DNA of 64,000 nt. It comes from Streptomyces pluripotens (GTDB lineage Bacteria > Actinomycetota > Actinomycetes > Streptomycetales > Streptomycetaceae). A program made the position numbers and the translations under genes. The notes under the pieces are model-generated. The model was given only the letters and a program-made list of their open reading frames with translations. It ran no database searches and was not told where the DNA came from. Positions 53,571-62,375 of the stretch are shown here, piece after piece. The stretch is taken from positions 682,001 to 746,000 of the forward strand of contig NZ_CP021080.1 in NCBI RefSeq assembly GCF_000802245.2. The letters are read 5' to 3'. Numbering within the stretch: the first letter of the stretch is position 1; every line of letters begins with the position of its first letter.

Positions 53571-55154
53571 TCACCAGCTGGTCTTGCGGTGCAGCGTCCA
53601 CATCATCATGATCGTGGACGGGTCGAGGGACTGCTCCCCGCCGGAAATGTCCTCGCTGGCCGCGATGTACTGCCGTCCTTGCCACAACGGGATCAGCCGG
53701 GCGTCGTTCACCAGGATCTGCTGCGCCTGTTCCATGTCCTTCACGGTCTGGGCGCGATCGCTCTCCGCACGCGAGTGGGGCAGCAGCTTGTCCGTGATCT
53801 CCTTGGACGGGTAGGGCGTGCCCAGCGCGTTGTGCTCGCCGACGAAGGGGGCGATGAAGTTGTCCGCGTCGGGGAAGTCCGGGAACCAGCCGCGGCCGAA
53901 CACCGGGTACTCACCCTTCTGGTACCCGACCACGTAGGTCTTCCAGGGGCGTCCCTTGATCGTGATGGTGAACAGGCCGGAGGCCTCCAGCTGCCGCTTC
54001 AGCTCCTGGAACATCAGGGCCGTCTCGGAGCCGTAGCGGTCGGTGGTGTACCAGAAGGTGAGCGGGACGGGCTGGGTGATGCCCGCGTCGGTGAGGATCT
54101 TGCGGGCCTTGGGGACGCTCGGGTTGCCGTAGTCGTCGAAGAAGCCGGTGGTGTGGCCGGTCAGACCGGTGGGGACCATGGAGTACAACGGATCGACGGT
54201 GTCCTTGTAGACCTTGTGCGCGATCGCACTCCGGTTGACGATCTGCGCGATGGCCTTGCGCACGGCGGGCCGTCCAGCCCAGGGGTCCTTGGGGTTGAAC
54301 ACCAGGTAGCTGATGTCGACGCCGGCGCCGTCGATCAGTTCCAGGTCGGAGCTGCCGTGCTGCTGCAGGGCCAGGATGTCGTCGGCTGCGAGACCGCGGT
54401 AGGTGACGTCGATCTGCTTGGCCCGCAACGCCTTAACCATGCTGGACGAGTTCTGGAAGTAGCGGATGGTGACCGCGTCGTTCTGCAGCTTGGCGAAACC
54501 CTTGTAGTTCTTGTTGGCCACCAGGGTGACCTGCTTGCCCTCGTCGTACGACTTGATCTTGTATGGTCCGGAGCCGAAGACCTTGTTGTCCTTGCGCAGC
54601 GAGTTGGCCGGGTAGTCGTCCGGGTCGACGATCGACATGGCGGGCGTGGCCAGCACGAACGGGAAGGTGGCGTCGGGCTTGTTGAGATGGAAGACGATCT
54701 CGCGGTCACCGGACGTCTGGATACGGTCCAGGCTGCCCAGCAGTCCGGCGGGCCCGCTGGGCGCGTTGATGGTGCGGATCCGGTCGATGGAGTGCTGGAC
54801 GGCCTCCGCCGTCAGGGGTGCGCCGTCGGCGAACTTCAGGCCCTCGCGCAGCGTGCAGCGGTAGGTTCGGCTCGTCGAGTCGGTGAAGGAGCAGCTCTGG
54901 GCAGCGTCAGGTTGGGGGGTGGTGGCGCCGTTGGGGTAGGCGAGGAGCGTCTGGTAGATGTTCCGGTACAGCTCCCAGGAACCGTCATAGGCACCGGCGG
55001 GGTCCAGCGTGCTGGGGGCACTGGTGGTTCCCACGATGATGGGCCCCTTGTTGTCGGGACTGCCGTCGGACAGCAGACTGCAACCCGCAACCAGGGATAT
55101 GGACGCGATCGCCGCGACTCTCCGCAGGAATCGGTTCCGGTTGAACACGCGCAC
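53571..55154 (-). CDS. peptide/nickel-type ABC solute-binding lipoprotein
   Basis: 527 residues from GTG 55154. Signal with lipobox LVAGCSLLS. The SBP_bac_5 fold begins IIVGTTSAPSTLDPAGAYDG, then YQTLLAYPNGATTPQPDAAQ and a DGAPLTAEAVQHSIDRI stretch typical of oligopeptide-binding proteins. No permease or ATPase genes lie beside it, so it is an orphan that must use a transporter elsewhere. Confidence 0.93.
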   Translation of the reverse strand: MRVFNRNRFLRRVAAIASISLVAGCSLLSDGSPDNKGPIIVGTTSAPSTLDPAGAYDGSWELYRNIYQTLLAYPNGATTPQPDAAQSCSFTDSTSRTYRCTLREGLKFADGAPLTAEAVQHSIDRIRTINAPSGPAGLLGSLDRIQTSGDREIVFHLNKPDATFPFVLATPAMSIVDPDDYPANSLRKDNKVFGSGPYKIKSYDEGKQVTLVANKNYKGFAKLQNDAVTIRYFQNSSSMVKALRAKQIDVTYRGLAADDILALQQHGSSDLELIDGAGVDISYLVFNPKDPWAGRPAVRKAIAQIVNRSAIAHKVYKDTVDPLYSMVPTGLTGHTTGFFDDYGNPSVPKARKILTDAGITQPVPLTFWYTTDRYGSETALMFQELKRQLEASGLFTITIKGRPWKTYVVGYQKGEYPVFGRGWFPDFPDADNFIAPFVGEHNALGTPYPSKEITDKLLPHSRAESDRAQTVKDMEQAQQILVNDARLIPLWQGRQYIAASEDISGGEQSLDPSTIMMMWTLHRKTSW

Positions 55155-55290
55155 GCTCCTCGATCTGCCATGCCAAGGGTCGGCAGACCATACCGCAGCG
55201 TCCGGGCGGATGAACCCACCCGTGACCAGGTCTTCTTGATCGATTGAGCTATGACGACGTTGTCATCCCACGGTATGTATCCCGAACGGC

Positions 55291-55329
55291 GTTTCGGGCG
55301 CCGTTCCGCGGGGAAACAGCGCCCGAAAC
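55291..55329 (-). terminator. hairpin after the SDR gene
   Basis: Perfect 11-bp stem (GTTTCGGGCGC with its complement) and 17-nt loop, 22 bp past the stop at 55351; closes the fabG-SDR operon. Confidence 0.65.
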
Positions 55330-55350
55330 AGACGTCCAGAACGTGGACGG

Positions 55351-56118
55351 TCAGCCCACACCGGCGTTGAGGAACATGCCGCCGTCCACCACGAGCGTCT
55401 GCCCGGTGATCCAGGCGGACTGCCCGGAGGTGAGGAAGGCGGCCGCGCCGCCGATGTCGGAGGGCACGCCGAGCCGGGCGAGCGGGTAGGCGGAGGCCGC
55501 CTCTTCCTCTCGGCCCTCGTACAGAGCTTGGGCGAACTTCGTCTTGATCACGGCGGGGGCGATCGCGTTGACCCGCACCCCGGGCGCGAACTCGTGCGCC
55601 AGCTGCTGGGTCAGGTTGATCATCGCGGCCTTGCTGACGCCGTAGGCGCCGATGAACGGCGAGGGCGCGAGGCCCGCGATCGAGGCGATGTTGACGATCG
55701 TGCCGCCGTTGTCCTTCTGCCAGGCGTGCCAGGTCTTCTGGGCGAATCCCAGCGCGGAGATCACATTGGTCTCGAAGACCTTGCGGGCGACGTTCAGGTC
55801 GAGGTCCGCGATGGGGCCGAACACTGGGTTGGTGCCTGCGTTGTTGACCAGGTGGTCCAGGCGGCCGAAGGCCTCCATGGTGCGTTCGACGGCCTCGCTC
55901 TGGTGGTCCAGGTCGTGGGCCTTGCCGGCGACGCCGATGACCCGCTCGGCGCCGAGCCGTTCGGCGGCCTCCTTCAGGGCGTCCTCGTTGCGGCCGGTGA
56001 TGCACACGCGGTCGCCGCGGGCGACCAGGGCCTCGGCGACGCCGTAGCCGATGCCGCGGCTGGCGCCCGTGACGAGGGCGACTTCGCCGGACAACTCCGG
56101 GAGTTCAGTCATGTCCAT
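55351..56118 (-). CDS. short-chain dehydrogenase/reductase
   Basis: 255 residues. Classical SDR: VTGASRGIGYGVAEAL, NNAGT, catalytic Ser near IASIAG, and YGVSKAAM with Tyr and Lys. The C-terminal WITGQTLVVDGGMF is standard. Substrate unknown. ATG with GAGGA upstream, 23 bp after fabG, so they form a two-gene operon of related reductases. Confidence 0.92.
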   Translation of the reverse strand: MDMTELPELSGEVALVTGASRGIGYGVAEALVARGDRVCITGRNEDALKEAAERLGAERVIGVAGKAHDLDHQSEAVERTMEAFGRLDHLVNNAGTNPVFGPIADLDLNVARKVFETNVISALGFAQKTWHAWQKDNGGTIVNIASIAGLAPSPFIGAYGVSKAAMINLTQQLAHEFAPGVRVNAIAPAVIKTKFAQALYEGREEEAASAYPLARLGVPSDIGGAAAFLTSGQSAWITGQTLVVDGGMFLNAGVG

Positions 56119-56141
56119 GTTCCTCTGTGTTCCCAGGATGC

Positions 56142-56903
56142 CTAGTCGAGCGGTCCGCCGGCGACGTACAACACCTGGCCGGAGACGAAGCCGGCCGTCT
56201 CGCTGGTGAAGAAGGCGATGGCGCCCGCGATGTCCTCCGGCTCACCGACCCGCTGCACCGGGATCTGGGAGGCGGCGGCCTTCTTGAAGTCCTCGAAGCC
56301 CATACCGACGCGGTCGGCGGTGGCCTTGGTCATCTCGGTGGCGATGAAACCGGGAGCGACGGCGTTGGCCGTGATGCCGAACTTGCCCAGTTCGATGGCG
56401 AGTGTCTTGGTGAAACCCTGGAGCCCGGCCTTGGCGGCGGAATAATTGGCCTGGCCGCGGTTGCCGAGCGCCGAGGACGACGAGAGGTTGACGATCCGGC
56501 CGAAGCCCGCGTCGACCATGTGCTTCTGCACGGCCTTGGCCATCAGGAAGGAACCGCGCAGGTGCACGTTCAGGACGGTGTCCCAATCGGAGACACTCAT
56601 CTTGAACAGCAGGTTGTCGCGCAGTACACCCGCGTTGTTGACCAGGATCGTCGGCGCGCCGAGCTCGGCCACGATCCGGGCTACGGCCGCCTCGACCTGC
56701 GCCTCGTCGGAGACGTCCGCGCCGACCGCGATGGCCTTGCCGCCAGCCGCGGTGATCTTCTCGACGGTGTCCTTGCAGGCGGCCTCGTCGAGGTCGATCA
56801 CGGCGACCGCACGACCCTCGGCCGCCAGCCGCACCGCGGTGGCGGCACCGATGCCGCGCGCCGCGCCGGTGACAATCGCGACCCGCTGTTCAGTGGTGGA
56901 CAT
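56142..56903 (-). CDS. fabG: 3-oxoacyl-ACP reductase-like SDR
   Basis: 253 residues from ATG 56903. VTGAARGIGAATAVRL cofactor loop, ILVNNAGVLRDNLLFKMSVSDWD, catalytic NLSSSSALGNRGQANYSAAKAG and NAVAPGFIATEMT. Wording is very close to FabG; it may reduce 3-oxoacyl thioesters in fatty acid or storage lipid metabolism. It is a secondary copy, not beside fabI or other FAS genes. Confidence 0.9.
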   Translation of the reverse strand: MSTTEQRVAIVTGAARGIGAATAVRLAAEGRAVAVIDLDEAACKDTVEKITAAGGKAIAVGADVSDEAQVEAAVARIVAELGAPTILVNNAGVLRDNLLFKMSVSDWDTVLNVHLRGSFLMAKAVQKHMVDAGFGRIVNLSSSSALGNRGQANYSAAKAGLQGFTKTLAIELGKFGITANAVAPGFIATEMTKATADRVGMGFEDFKKAAASQIPVQRVGEPEDIAGAIAFFTSETAGFVSGQVLYVAGGPLD

Positions 56904-57253
56904 TGCTGCTTCTCCTCGCCCTTGAGAGAACCGGTCGCCCTTGAGGGAGCCCGTCGGAGGTCCCCCAGAGGACCCCTCGCGCAGTGAGCGACCGCTTAGT
57001 ACCTTCAGCACCCGTGACGCTAGAAGCCCTGGCACCCGGTGTCAACGGCACACCGTTCCCGCGCAGCGACGGGTAGAACACGGTGGTCGAGCCGTTCGCC
57101 GCGCCGATCCGCCGGCCGAAGTTCATCGAGACCCGGGACTTCACCCCGATTCGATGAGCCCATACCCCTGCTGAACAGGCAAGACACGGCCAAGGCCCGA
57201 ACCCGCGGCGGGCCGGGGGATGACGCTTTCCCGGCCCACGCCCCGGCCCGCCA
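56904..57253. other. intergenic before the IS region
   Basis: 350 bp. Holds the fabG promoter at its left. The right part lies between fabG and the IS5 remnant and shows no gene; it probably includes decayed element sequence. Confidence 0.4.
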
Positions 57254-57805
57254 GTGCCCGAAAAGACAGTCGGACCCGTCACCCTTCCGAGGGTGGCGGG
57301 TCCGATTGACGTCGACGCGTCGGTGTGGGCGAAAAAAGGGGCGCTGGCCGGGTCGAACCCGGTCGATCGCGGCAAGGGGGGCAGCAAACTACACGTGCTC
57401 TCCGAGGCCCAGAGGATCCCTCTGGCTGTCGCGGTGTCCGGCGCGAACGCCCACGACAGCCTGCCCCTCAAGCCGCTGATCCGCGGTATACCCGCCATCC
57501 GCTCCCACCGCGGGCCACAGCGGCGCCGGCCGGTCAAGCTCCGCGCGGACCAGGCGTACTTCTCCGCCGCGCACCTCACCTGGCTGCGAGAGCGAGGGCT
57601 CGTCCCGCGCATCGCACGGCCCGGGATCGAATCGAGCGAGCGGTCCGGCCGGCATCGCTGGAAGATCGAGCGGTCGATCGCCTGGCTGTTCGGCTACCGC
57701 CGACTCACCGTCCGGTTACGAGCAAAAGGGCTCCCACTTCCTCGTCCCCCCGGCCTCGCAACCGCCCTCACCTGCTGCATGAAGCTCGCGAAACTCACCA
57801 CGTGA
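57254..57805 (+). pseudogene. IS5-family transposase remnant
   Basis: Continuous frame matching the C-terminal two thirds of IS5-type DDE transposases: NPVDRGKGGSKLHVLSE, PLAVAVSGANAHDS, KLRADQAYFSA, RHRWKIERSIAWLFGYRRLTV and TCCMKLAKLTT. The N-terminal third is missing. At about 57715-57760 the expected YExKGSHFL appears in the next frame, so two frameshifts are present. Inactive. Confidence 0.8.
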
Positions 57806-57873
57806 GACGTTCTCTTACTCTTACGAGATCCGGCGCCAACACAACGCCGACGGTGTTGAAGCGGACGGTGGGA

Positions 57874-57881
57874 GGCAAACT
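57874..57881. repeat. left target-site duplication GGCAAACT
   Basis: Identical to 59364-59371 on the other side of the ISL3 element; together they mark the insertion point. Confidence 0.9.
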
Positions 57882-57974
57882 GGGTCTTCGAAGTTGAGCG
57901 GTGCGCTGGTTCGGCTTGCTGACACGGCGTCACGCTCCGTGTTGGGTCGGGCTGCTTGGCCCTGGACGCAAGAT

Positions 57975-58037
57975 GCCCGTGGCCCTGCGTGATCATTTCT
58001 GTTCTCTACGCAGAACGATCATGCAGGAGCCACGGGC
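57975..58037 (+). promoter_or_regulatory. hairpin sequestering the transposase ribosome site
   Basis: A 27-nt arm at 57975-58001 and a 27-nt arm at 58011-58037 are near-complementary (one bulge, a few mismatches). The right arm holds the GGAG ribosome site and ends exactly before the TTG start at 58038. In long read-through RNA the site would be masked, limiting transposase translation. Confidence 0.6.
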
Positions 58038-59357
58038 TTGCTCAACGATACGACGTTGCTGCTCGACCTCGACGGGGTGTCCGTCGTCCGGGTCGAGCGG
58101 CTGGCGGGCGGGATACGCCGGGTCCACTTGGCCACGGCCGATGACAGGGCCCGGGCGTGCCCGGCCTGCGGGGTGTTCGCCACCAGAGTGAAGGGCTCGG
58201 CGGTGACCCGGCCCCGCGATCTGCCGTACGGCGAGAGCGGACTGGAGTTCCGCTGGCACAAGCGCCGCTGGTGGTGCCGGGAGGCCGGCTGTCCGCGCCG
58301 GTCCTTCACCGAGCAGATCCCGCAGCTACCGGCCGGCGCACGGATCACCATGCGACTGCGCGGTGCCGCCGGACGGCGAATACGCGACGCCGCCTCCACC
58401 GTCATCCAGGCCGCCCGGGATCTGCGTCTGTCCTGGCCGACCGTGATGGACGCCTTCCGCGCCGTCGCAAACGAGGTCACCGACGCCCCGCTGCCCGAGG
58501 TGAAGGTGCTGGGCATCGACGAGACCCGGCGCGGACGGCCGCGCTGGGAACAGGACCCCGCCACGGGCAAGTGGATGCTGACGCGCGACCGGTGGCATAC
58601 GGGGTTCGTCGACGCGCTCGGCACCGGCGGCCTGCTCGGACAGGTCGAGGGCCGCACCGTCGCCGATGTGCTCGCCTGGCTCACCGCCACCCCGCTGACC
58701 TGGAGAAAGAGCATCGAGTACGTGACCATCGACATGTCGGCCACCTACCGCGCCGCCGTCCGCACCGGTCTCCCGCAAGCCACCGTCGTGGTCGACCACT
58801 TCCACGTCGTCCAGCTCGCCAACAAGATGCTGTCCATGGTCCGGCGCCGCACCACCGCCGAGACGCGCGGCCGACGCGGGCGCGCCAGTGACCCGGAATG
58901 GAAAGCCAGGCGGCGCCTGCTGCGCAACCGCGAGGACCTCACCGACGAGCAGTTCGCCACGATGTGGAACACGCTGCTGGGCGAGGGGAGGATCGGCCAG
59001 ACCCTGCTGACGGCATGGATCGCCAAGGAGAACCTGCGCAACCTCCTCGCCTTGGCGAGAACCGGCGCCGACCGTCACCAAGTCGGCCACGCCCGCTGGA
59101 AGTTCCTCACATGGTGCGCGGACTCCGACATCCCCGAGGTGCGGCAGCTCTCCGTCACCGTCGACCGCTGGTGGGCCGAGATCGCCGCATTCATCGACAC
59201 CGGGCACAGCAACGCCAAGAGCGAAGGCATCAACCGCGTGATCAAGCTCGTCGCCCGCAACGCGTTCGGCCTTCGCAATGCCGACAACCAGCGGCTACGG
59301 ACACGCTGCGTCACCACCCGCCGAGCCCGCGGACACCTCCGCACCGCTCAACTTTGA
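58038..59357 (+). CDS. ISL3-family transposase
   Basis: 439 residues from TTG 58038. N-terminal zinc-ribbon/HTH (CPACG, WWCREAGCPRRSF), then the DDE_Tnp_ISL3 domain: first Asp in LGIDETRRGRPRW, second in DMSATYRAAV with VVVDHFHVVQLANK, and Glu in SNAKSEGINRVIKLVARNA. All three catalytic acids appear present. The stop codon lies inside the right inverted repeat. Confidence 0.95.
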   Translation: MLNDTTLLLDLDGVSVVRVERLAGGIRRVHLATADDRARACPACGVFATRVKGSAVTRPRDLPYGESGLEFRWHKRRWWCREAGCPRRSFTEQIPQLPAGARITMRLRGAAGRRIRDAASTVIQAARDLRLSWPTVMDAFRAVANEVTDAPLPEVKVLGIDETRRGRPRWEQDPATGKWMLTRDRWHTGFVDALGTGGLLGQVEGRTVADVLAWLTATPLTWRKSIEYVTIDMSATYRAAVRTGLPQATVVVDHFHVVQLANKMLSMVRRRTTAETRGRRGRASDPEWKARRRLLRNREDLTDEQFATMWNTLLGEGRIGQTLLTAWIAKENLRNLLALARTGADRHQVGHARWKFLTWCADSDIPEVRQLSVTVDRWWAEIAAFIDTGHSNAKSEGINRVIKLVARNAFGLRNADNQRLRTRCVTTRRARGHLRTAQL

Positions 59358-59363
59358 AGACCC

Positions 59364-59371
59364 GGCAAACT
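59364..59371. repeat. right target-site duplication GGCAAACT
   Basis: Identical to 57874-57881; perfect 8-bp copy abutting the right inverted repeat. Confidence 0.9.
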
Positions 59372-59487
59372 CCAACGTTTCACACGCCCGGCCGCGTATC
59401 CGGCTGCCAGAGCGGACCATGGTCGTCCCCCGCCGGTCCGCTGGGAACAACCACTTTGGCGGGCTACGCAGTCAGGCCCCGGCCGCA

Positions 59488-60318
59488 TCACCTCGTGTTT
59501 TCAGCCGGTTCGCAGGCCCCGAGCTCAGAGCACAGACCTTGCAGGAAGGTACCGAGAGCCGCGCCAGCAACCGCGCTTACGGCGGTGACCAACATACCCG
59601 CGATCATCGTAGCGGTGAGTCCAGAGGCAGCTGCCAGGGCGACAACGGCCGCGGTTCCCGCCAGGGCGGCCACCCCACCCGACGCAGCGACAATGACAAC
59701 CGCTGTCGCGACAGCCGCTGCGGCTAGGGTTGCAAACCCGGTCTTGCACCCGGTGCAGACCCACCAGTTCGCCTTTTCCGCGTCCCCCATCTCCGCGTAC
59801 TCCACGAATTTGATGCTGCGCAGATATTCCACGAATTGATCCCACGGGCTTACCTCACCCTCCCTCAGCATGTCTTCTATGTTGTACCTGGCAGCAGCCG
59901 GGAAGCCTGTCTTGTAGAGCAATCGCAGCGGATCAGCATCCCAAAAAGGACGCAGATCGGGCGCATTACGTATATGCGTTATGATTTCCGGCAAAAGAGG
60001 TCCGCAATCAAGCAGGTCGCGGCGCAGAGGAACCGTCTGCTTCGTACGCCCCCCGATAACGGTGACGTCAGCTTCAGCATGACCCCAGTCGAATCCGAAG
60101 ACGCCGTCGCCACCATACGGAACCTCTACACCGTTAATCTCAAGAAGCAACCCCTTATCTTTTATCAGCAGGGAACCTACAGCGCTCGGCGCCACGATGT
60201 ACGTCCCACCCGGAATGAGCGGATCCCCCACTGCCGGAAAACTGACATCCTCGTCGAGGCCGCCAAAAATCCTACCCGGCTCTTTGGTCCACGAGTTGAT
60301 GGTCTGGATTCTCCACAT
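59488..60318 (-). CDS. unknown protein with Cys-flanked hydrophobic C-terminus
   Basis: 276 residues from ATG 60318. Residues 1-185 are soluble, with strand-rich GGTYIVAPSAVGSLLIKDKG, and no signal peptide. The last 90 residues are a Gly/Ala/Val-rich stretch long enough for two or three membrane passes, introduced by WWVCTGCKTG and closed by GLCSELGACEP, so two Cys pairs bracket it. Codon use is foreign to the window (ATA, CTT, TTG, AAT and AAA are frequent), and G+C is visibly lower. It sits between IS copies, so recent transfer is likely. No family recognised; a membrane-active or bacteriocin-like domain is one possibility. Confidence 0.7.
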   Translation of the reverse strand: MWRIQTINSWTKEPGRIFGGLDEDVSFPAVGDPLIPGGTYIVAPSAVGSLLIKDKGLLLEINGVEVPYGGDGVFGFDWGHAEADVTVIGGRTKQTVPLRRDLLDCGPLLPEIITHIRNAPDLRPFWDADPLRLLYKTGFPAAARYNIEDMLREGEVSPWDQFVEYLRSIKFVEYAEMGDAEKANWWVCTGCKTGFATLAAAAVATAVVIVAASGGVAALAGTAAVVALAAASGLTATMIAGMLVTAVSAVAGAALGTFLQGLCSELGACEPAENTR

Positions 60319-60392
60319 GATCCGCCACCCTTTCAGGGTTATCCAAGGTGCACCAACGCAACCGATGCACAAAAAGAGCGTATAAACAGTCG

Positions 60393-60414
60393 CGATTCAC
60401 TGTCGAGTGAATCG
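60393..60414. promoter_or_regulatory. 9-bp perfect palindrome upstream of the foreign gene
   Basis: CGATTCACT-GTCG-AGTGAATCG, about 75 bp before the ATG at 60318. On the minus strand TTTATACG follows at once and could be a -10 box, so the palindrome would cover the -35 zone like an operator. Confidence 0.5.
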
Positions 60415-60644
60415 AAGCAGATGAGTGAAGATCGCATTACAGTGGTTCCCCAGCGCCAGCACAGACCTTGACCTCGATTCCTCCGAGGGCTGACCGCGGT
60501 GTTGTGATCGGCTGGCCGCTCGATATATCCCGTGCCGTGTCGAGGACTGGCCGTCACGTGTCGCTGTGGGGGCGTCGGGTTCCACGGACCCGCGGGTGGT
60601 GCGGTCTTCTCCTCTCCGATGTCGTCGGGGTGATGGCCGGCCGT

Positions 60645-61180
60645 CAAGTGCGGGCCAGGTGCGGGGTGCGTCTGCGGGCGTGGGCGGTGAGCCGGGCGGG
60701 TAGGCGGTACAGCTTCATCCGGAAGTCTCCGGCTGCGCGGCGGCGAGTACGGGCTCGTCGCGTAGGAGGAGGAGCCGCGTCCAGGCGTCGAGGTCGGCGG
60801 CGATCGTGGCGGCTCGTACCCAGGCGGAGTTGAGCTGCCAGGACTTCGAGGATGGCAGCCCGAGGCCGACCCGCTTGACTTGATCGCTTTGACACGGTCC
60901 TCGACCTTCGCGTGATCAGTAGAGGGCATCGACGAACCACACCTGTCCGGAGCCCGGCACCCCGGAAAGTCCCTGGTGGGCGGGGAAGTTCGTGGCGGTG
61001 ATCTGGTAGCGCCGGCCGTTGCGCTCTTCGAAGGTGGTCAGCTCTTCGCATCCCACCGTGAGGGTGTTGACCCGGCGCACGATCAGCCGCATTCTCTCGG
61101 ACCAGGCGGTCAGCTCGGCGACTTCGCCGAGAAGCGCCATCTCACGAGCCATCACGGGACGCCCCTGGCAATGGGCGCTC
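60645..61180 (-). pseudogene. IS1380-family transposase remnant
   Basis: Reading several frames in turn gives an IS1380 C-terminal half: ERMRLIVRRV, EERNGRRYQITATNFP, HAKVEDRVKAIK, AWVRAATIAADLDAWTRLLL and KLYRLPARLTAHARRR. At least three frame breaks and a stop after VWFVDALY. N-terminal half absent. Confidence 0.75.
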
Positions 61181-61319
61181 TGCCGCATCGCCGGGGCACG
61201 TGACACGAGCCTCGGCTCCGATCCGTCTCCCCGGCTCCAGTCCCTCCTGCCGGCTCCGCTTGGGTGTGCGCAGATGGTTGGGTAGCGAGGTGAAGACGGG
61301 CAGAGGCGGCGGTTCCAGC

Positions 61320-61470
61320 GCGGCATTGGGGGCGATGTCGTACGGATCACCGACGGTGCGAGCTGGCGCATGGTCAGGTTCGTACGCCAGTTCGCTGCGA
61401 CCAGCAGGATCCGGTCCTCCAGTGGAAGGCTCCGCAGTCGGCCCTTGCGGACCACGTCCGTTACCTCGCA
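61320..61470 (-). pseudogene. IS5-type transposase N-terminal fragment
   Basis: About 45 residues, VVRKGRLRSLPLEDRILLVA then NWRTNLTMRQLAPS, match the helix-turn-helix start of IS112-like transposases. The frame then degrades. Different in type from the fragment at 57254. Confidence 0.6.
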
Positions 61471-61620
61471 CCGCAGAACCGTCACCAGCTTCCGAAGGTG
61501 CGCGGGCTCCGCCCGGTGAACGGGGCTGTCCAGGACGACTCCGACGCCGGGATCGCACCAGCCACAGCAAGATCATTGCACCCGGACCAGTAGGGTAGGT
61601 CCGTCAGCAAGAGCCCCGTC

Positions 61621-61974
61621 TCAGCGGAACTCGTGGACGACCCGGATCTCGCCTACGATGTGGGCGTTGAAGTCGTCCGGTTCCTCGGCCGGAACCCAGA
61701 GCTTGAGGATCGTCCGCCCGCCGGCCTGCTGGATGGGATACCGGCTCAAGAACTCCGACTCGACCTCAAAACGAGTGACGAAGCCGGCGTCATCGTGCTT
61801 CACGTTCCAGTCCCGTGCGATCCTGACCGCAGAAGTCCTCGTTGAAGACCGGGGAGAAGATCGGCTGCTCGGGCAGTGGGGCGGCCAGGCACGCCAGTTC
61901 AGCTCGCACACCAGATCCAGCTCCTTGGGGCCGGTGGGGCGCCACGGGGTCGTCGTTGACTGCTGGCTGGTCAT
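61621..61974 (-). pseudogene. frame-disturbed small conserved protein
   Basis: 117 codons from ATG 61974. Start PWRPTGPKELDLV and end ARDWNVKHDDAGFVTRF ... GGRTILKLWVPAEEPDDFN ... HIVGEIRVVHEF agree with a widespread ~120-150-aa bacterial protein of unknown role. Between them (about 61845-61890) the expected LPEQPIFSPVFNEDF is found only in another frame, so two opposite frameshifts replace about 15 residues. The total length stays open. Possibly inactive. Confidence 0.6.
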
Positions 61975-62375
61975 CTGCATCATGCTCTGCACACAGGCCG
62001 TCCGTACGGCGGGGTCCGGAGCCCGGGCGATACCGGCACCACGAACCGGCAGCCATACCGTTTCCGCACCCCTACCCGCTCCGTGACCAGCGGTTGCGGG
62101 GCACCCCTCAGCCTGCGGCATCGATGGGTTGGCCGCTTCAGCATGCCCGTGCGTGAGGTGCGGCTGGAGGACCTGCTGCCGCAGCCGGCCGCAGGGCAGG
62201 GCGAGGAGGTGGAGGCCAGCGGCGCTCCACGGCGGACCGCGACCCGGAGAGGAGAGGAAGCCCCTGCGGTCCACGACGCCGCAGGACCCACCCCCGCACA
62301 CATGCCCCATCAGCACACAGTCCGTCAAAACATGCATTTTATGCGATAAATCTATATCACTGCCATAGTGCAGTC
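61975..62375. other. intergenic with promoter-like A/T patch
   Basis: 401 bp without a supported gene. The last 45 bp (AAACATGCATTTTATGCG then ATAAATCTATATCACTG) are strikingly A/T-rich and lie just before the peptidase start, so the promoter is probably there. Confidence 0.5.

Larger units (their letters stand above)
57882..59363 (+). mobile_element. complete ISL3-family insertion sequence
   Basis: 1482 bp. Terminal inverted repeats of 23 bp at 57882-57904 and 59341-59363 (GGGTCTTCGAAGTTGAGCGG outermost) match at 22 of 23 positions. The flanks carry a perfect 8-bp direct repeat, GGCAAACT, at 57874-57881 and 59364-59371. An 8-bp duplication is the ISL3 hallmark. One intact transposase gene fills the element. 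Likely recent and active. Confidence 0.95.

Noticed and set aside
57350..57375. GGTCGAACCCGGTCGATC looked like a tRNA T-arm
   Set aside because: It lies inside the IS5 transposase reading frame (GSNPVDRG) and no acceptor stem or anticodon arm can be built around it.
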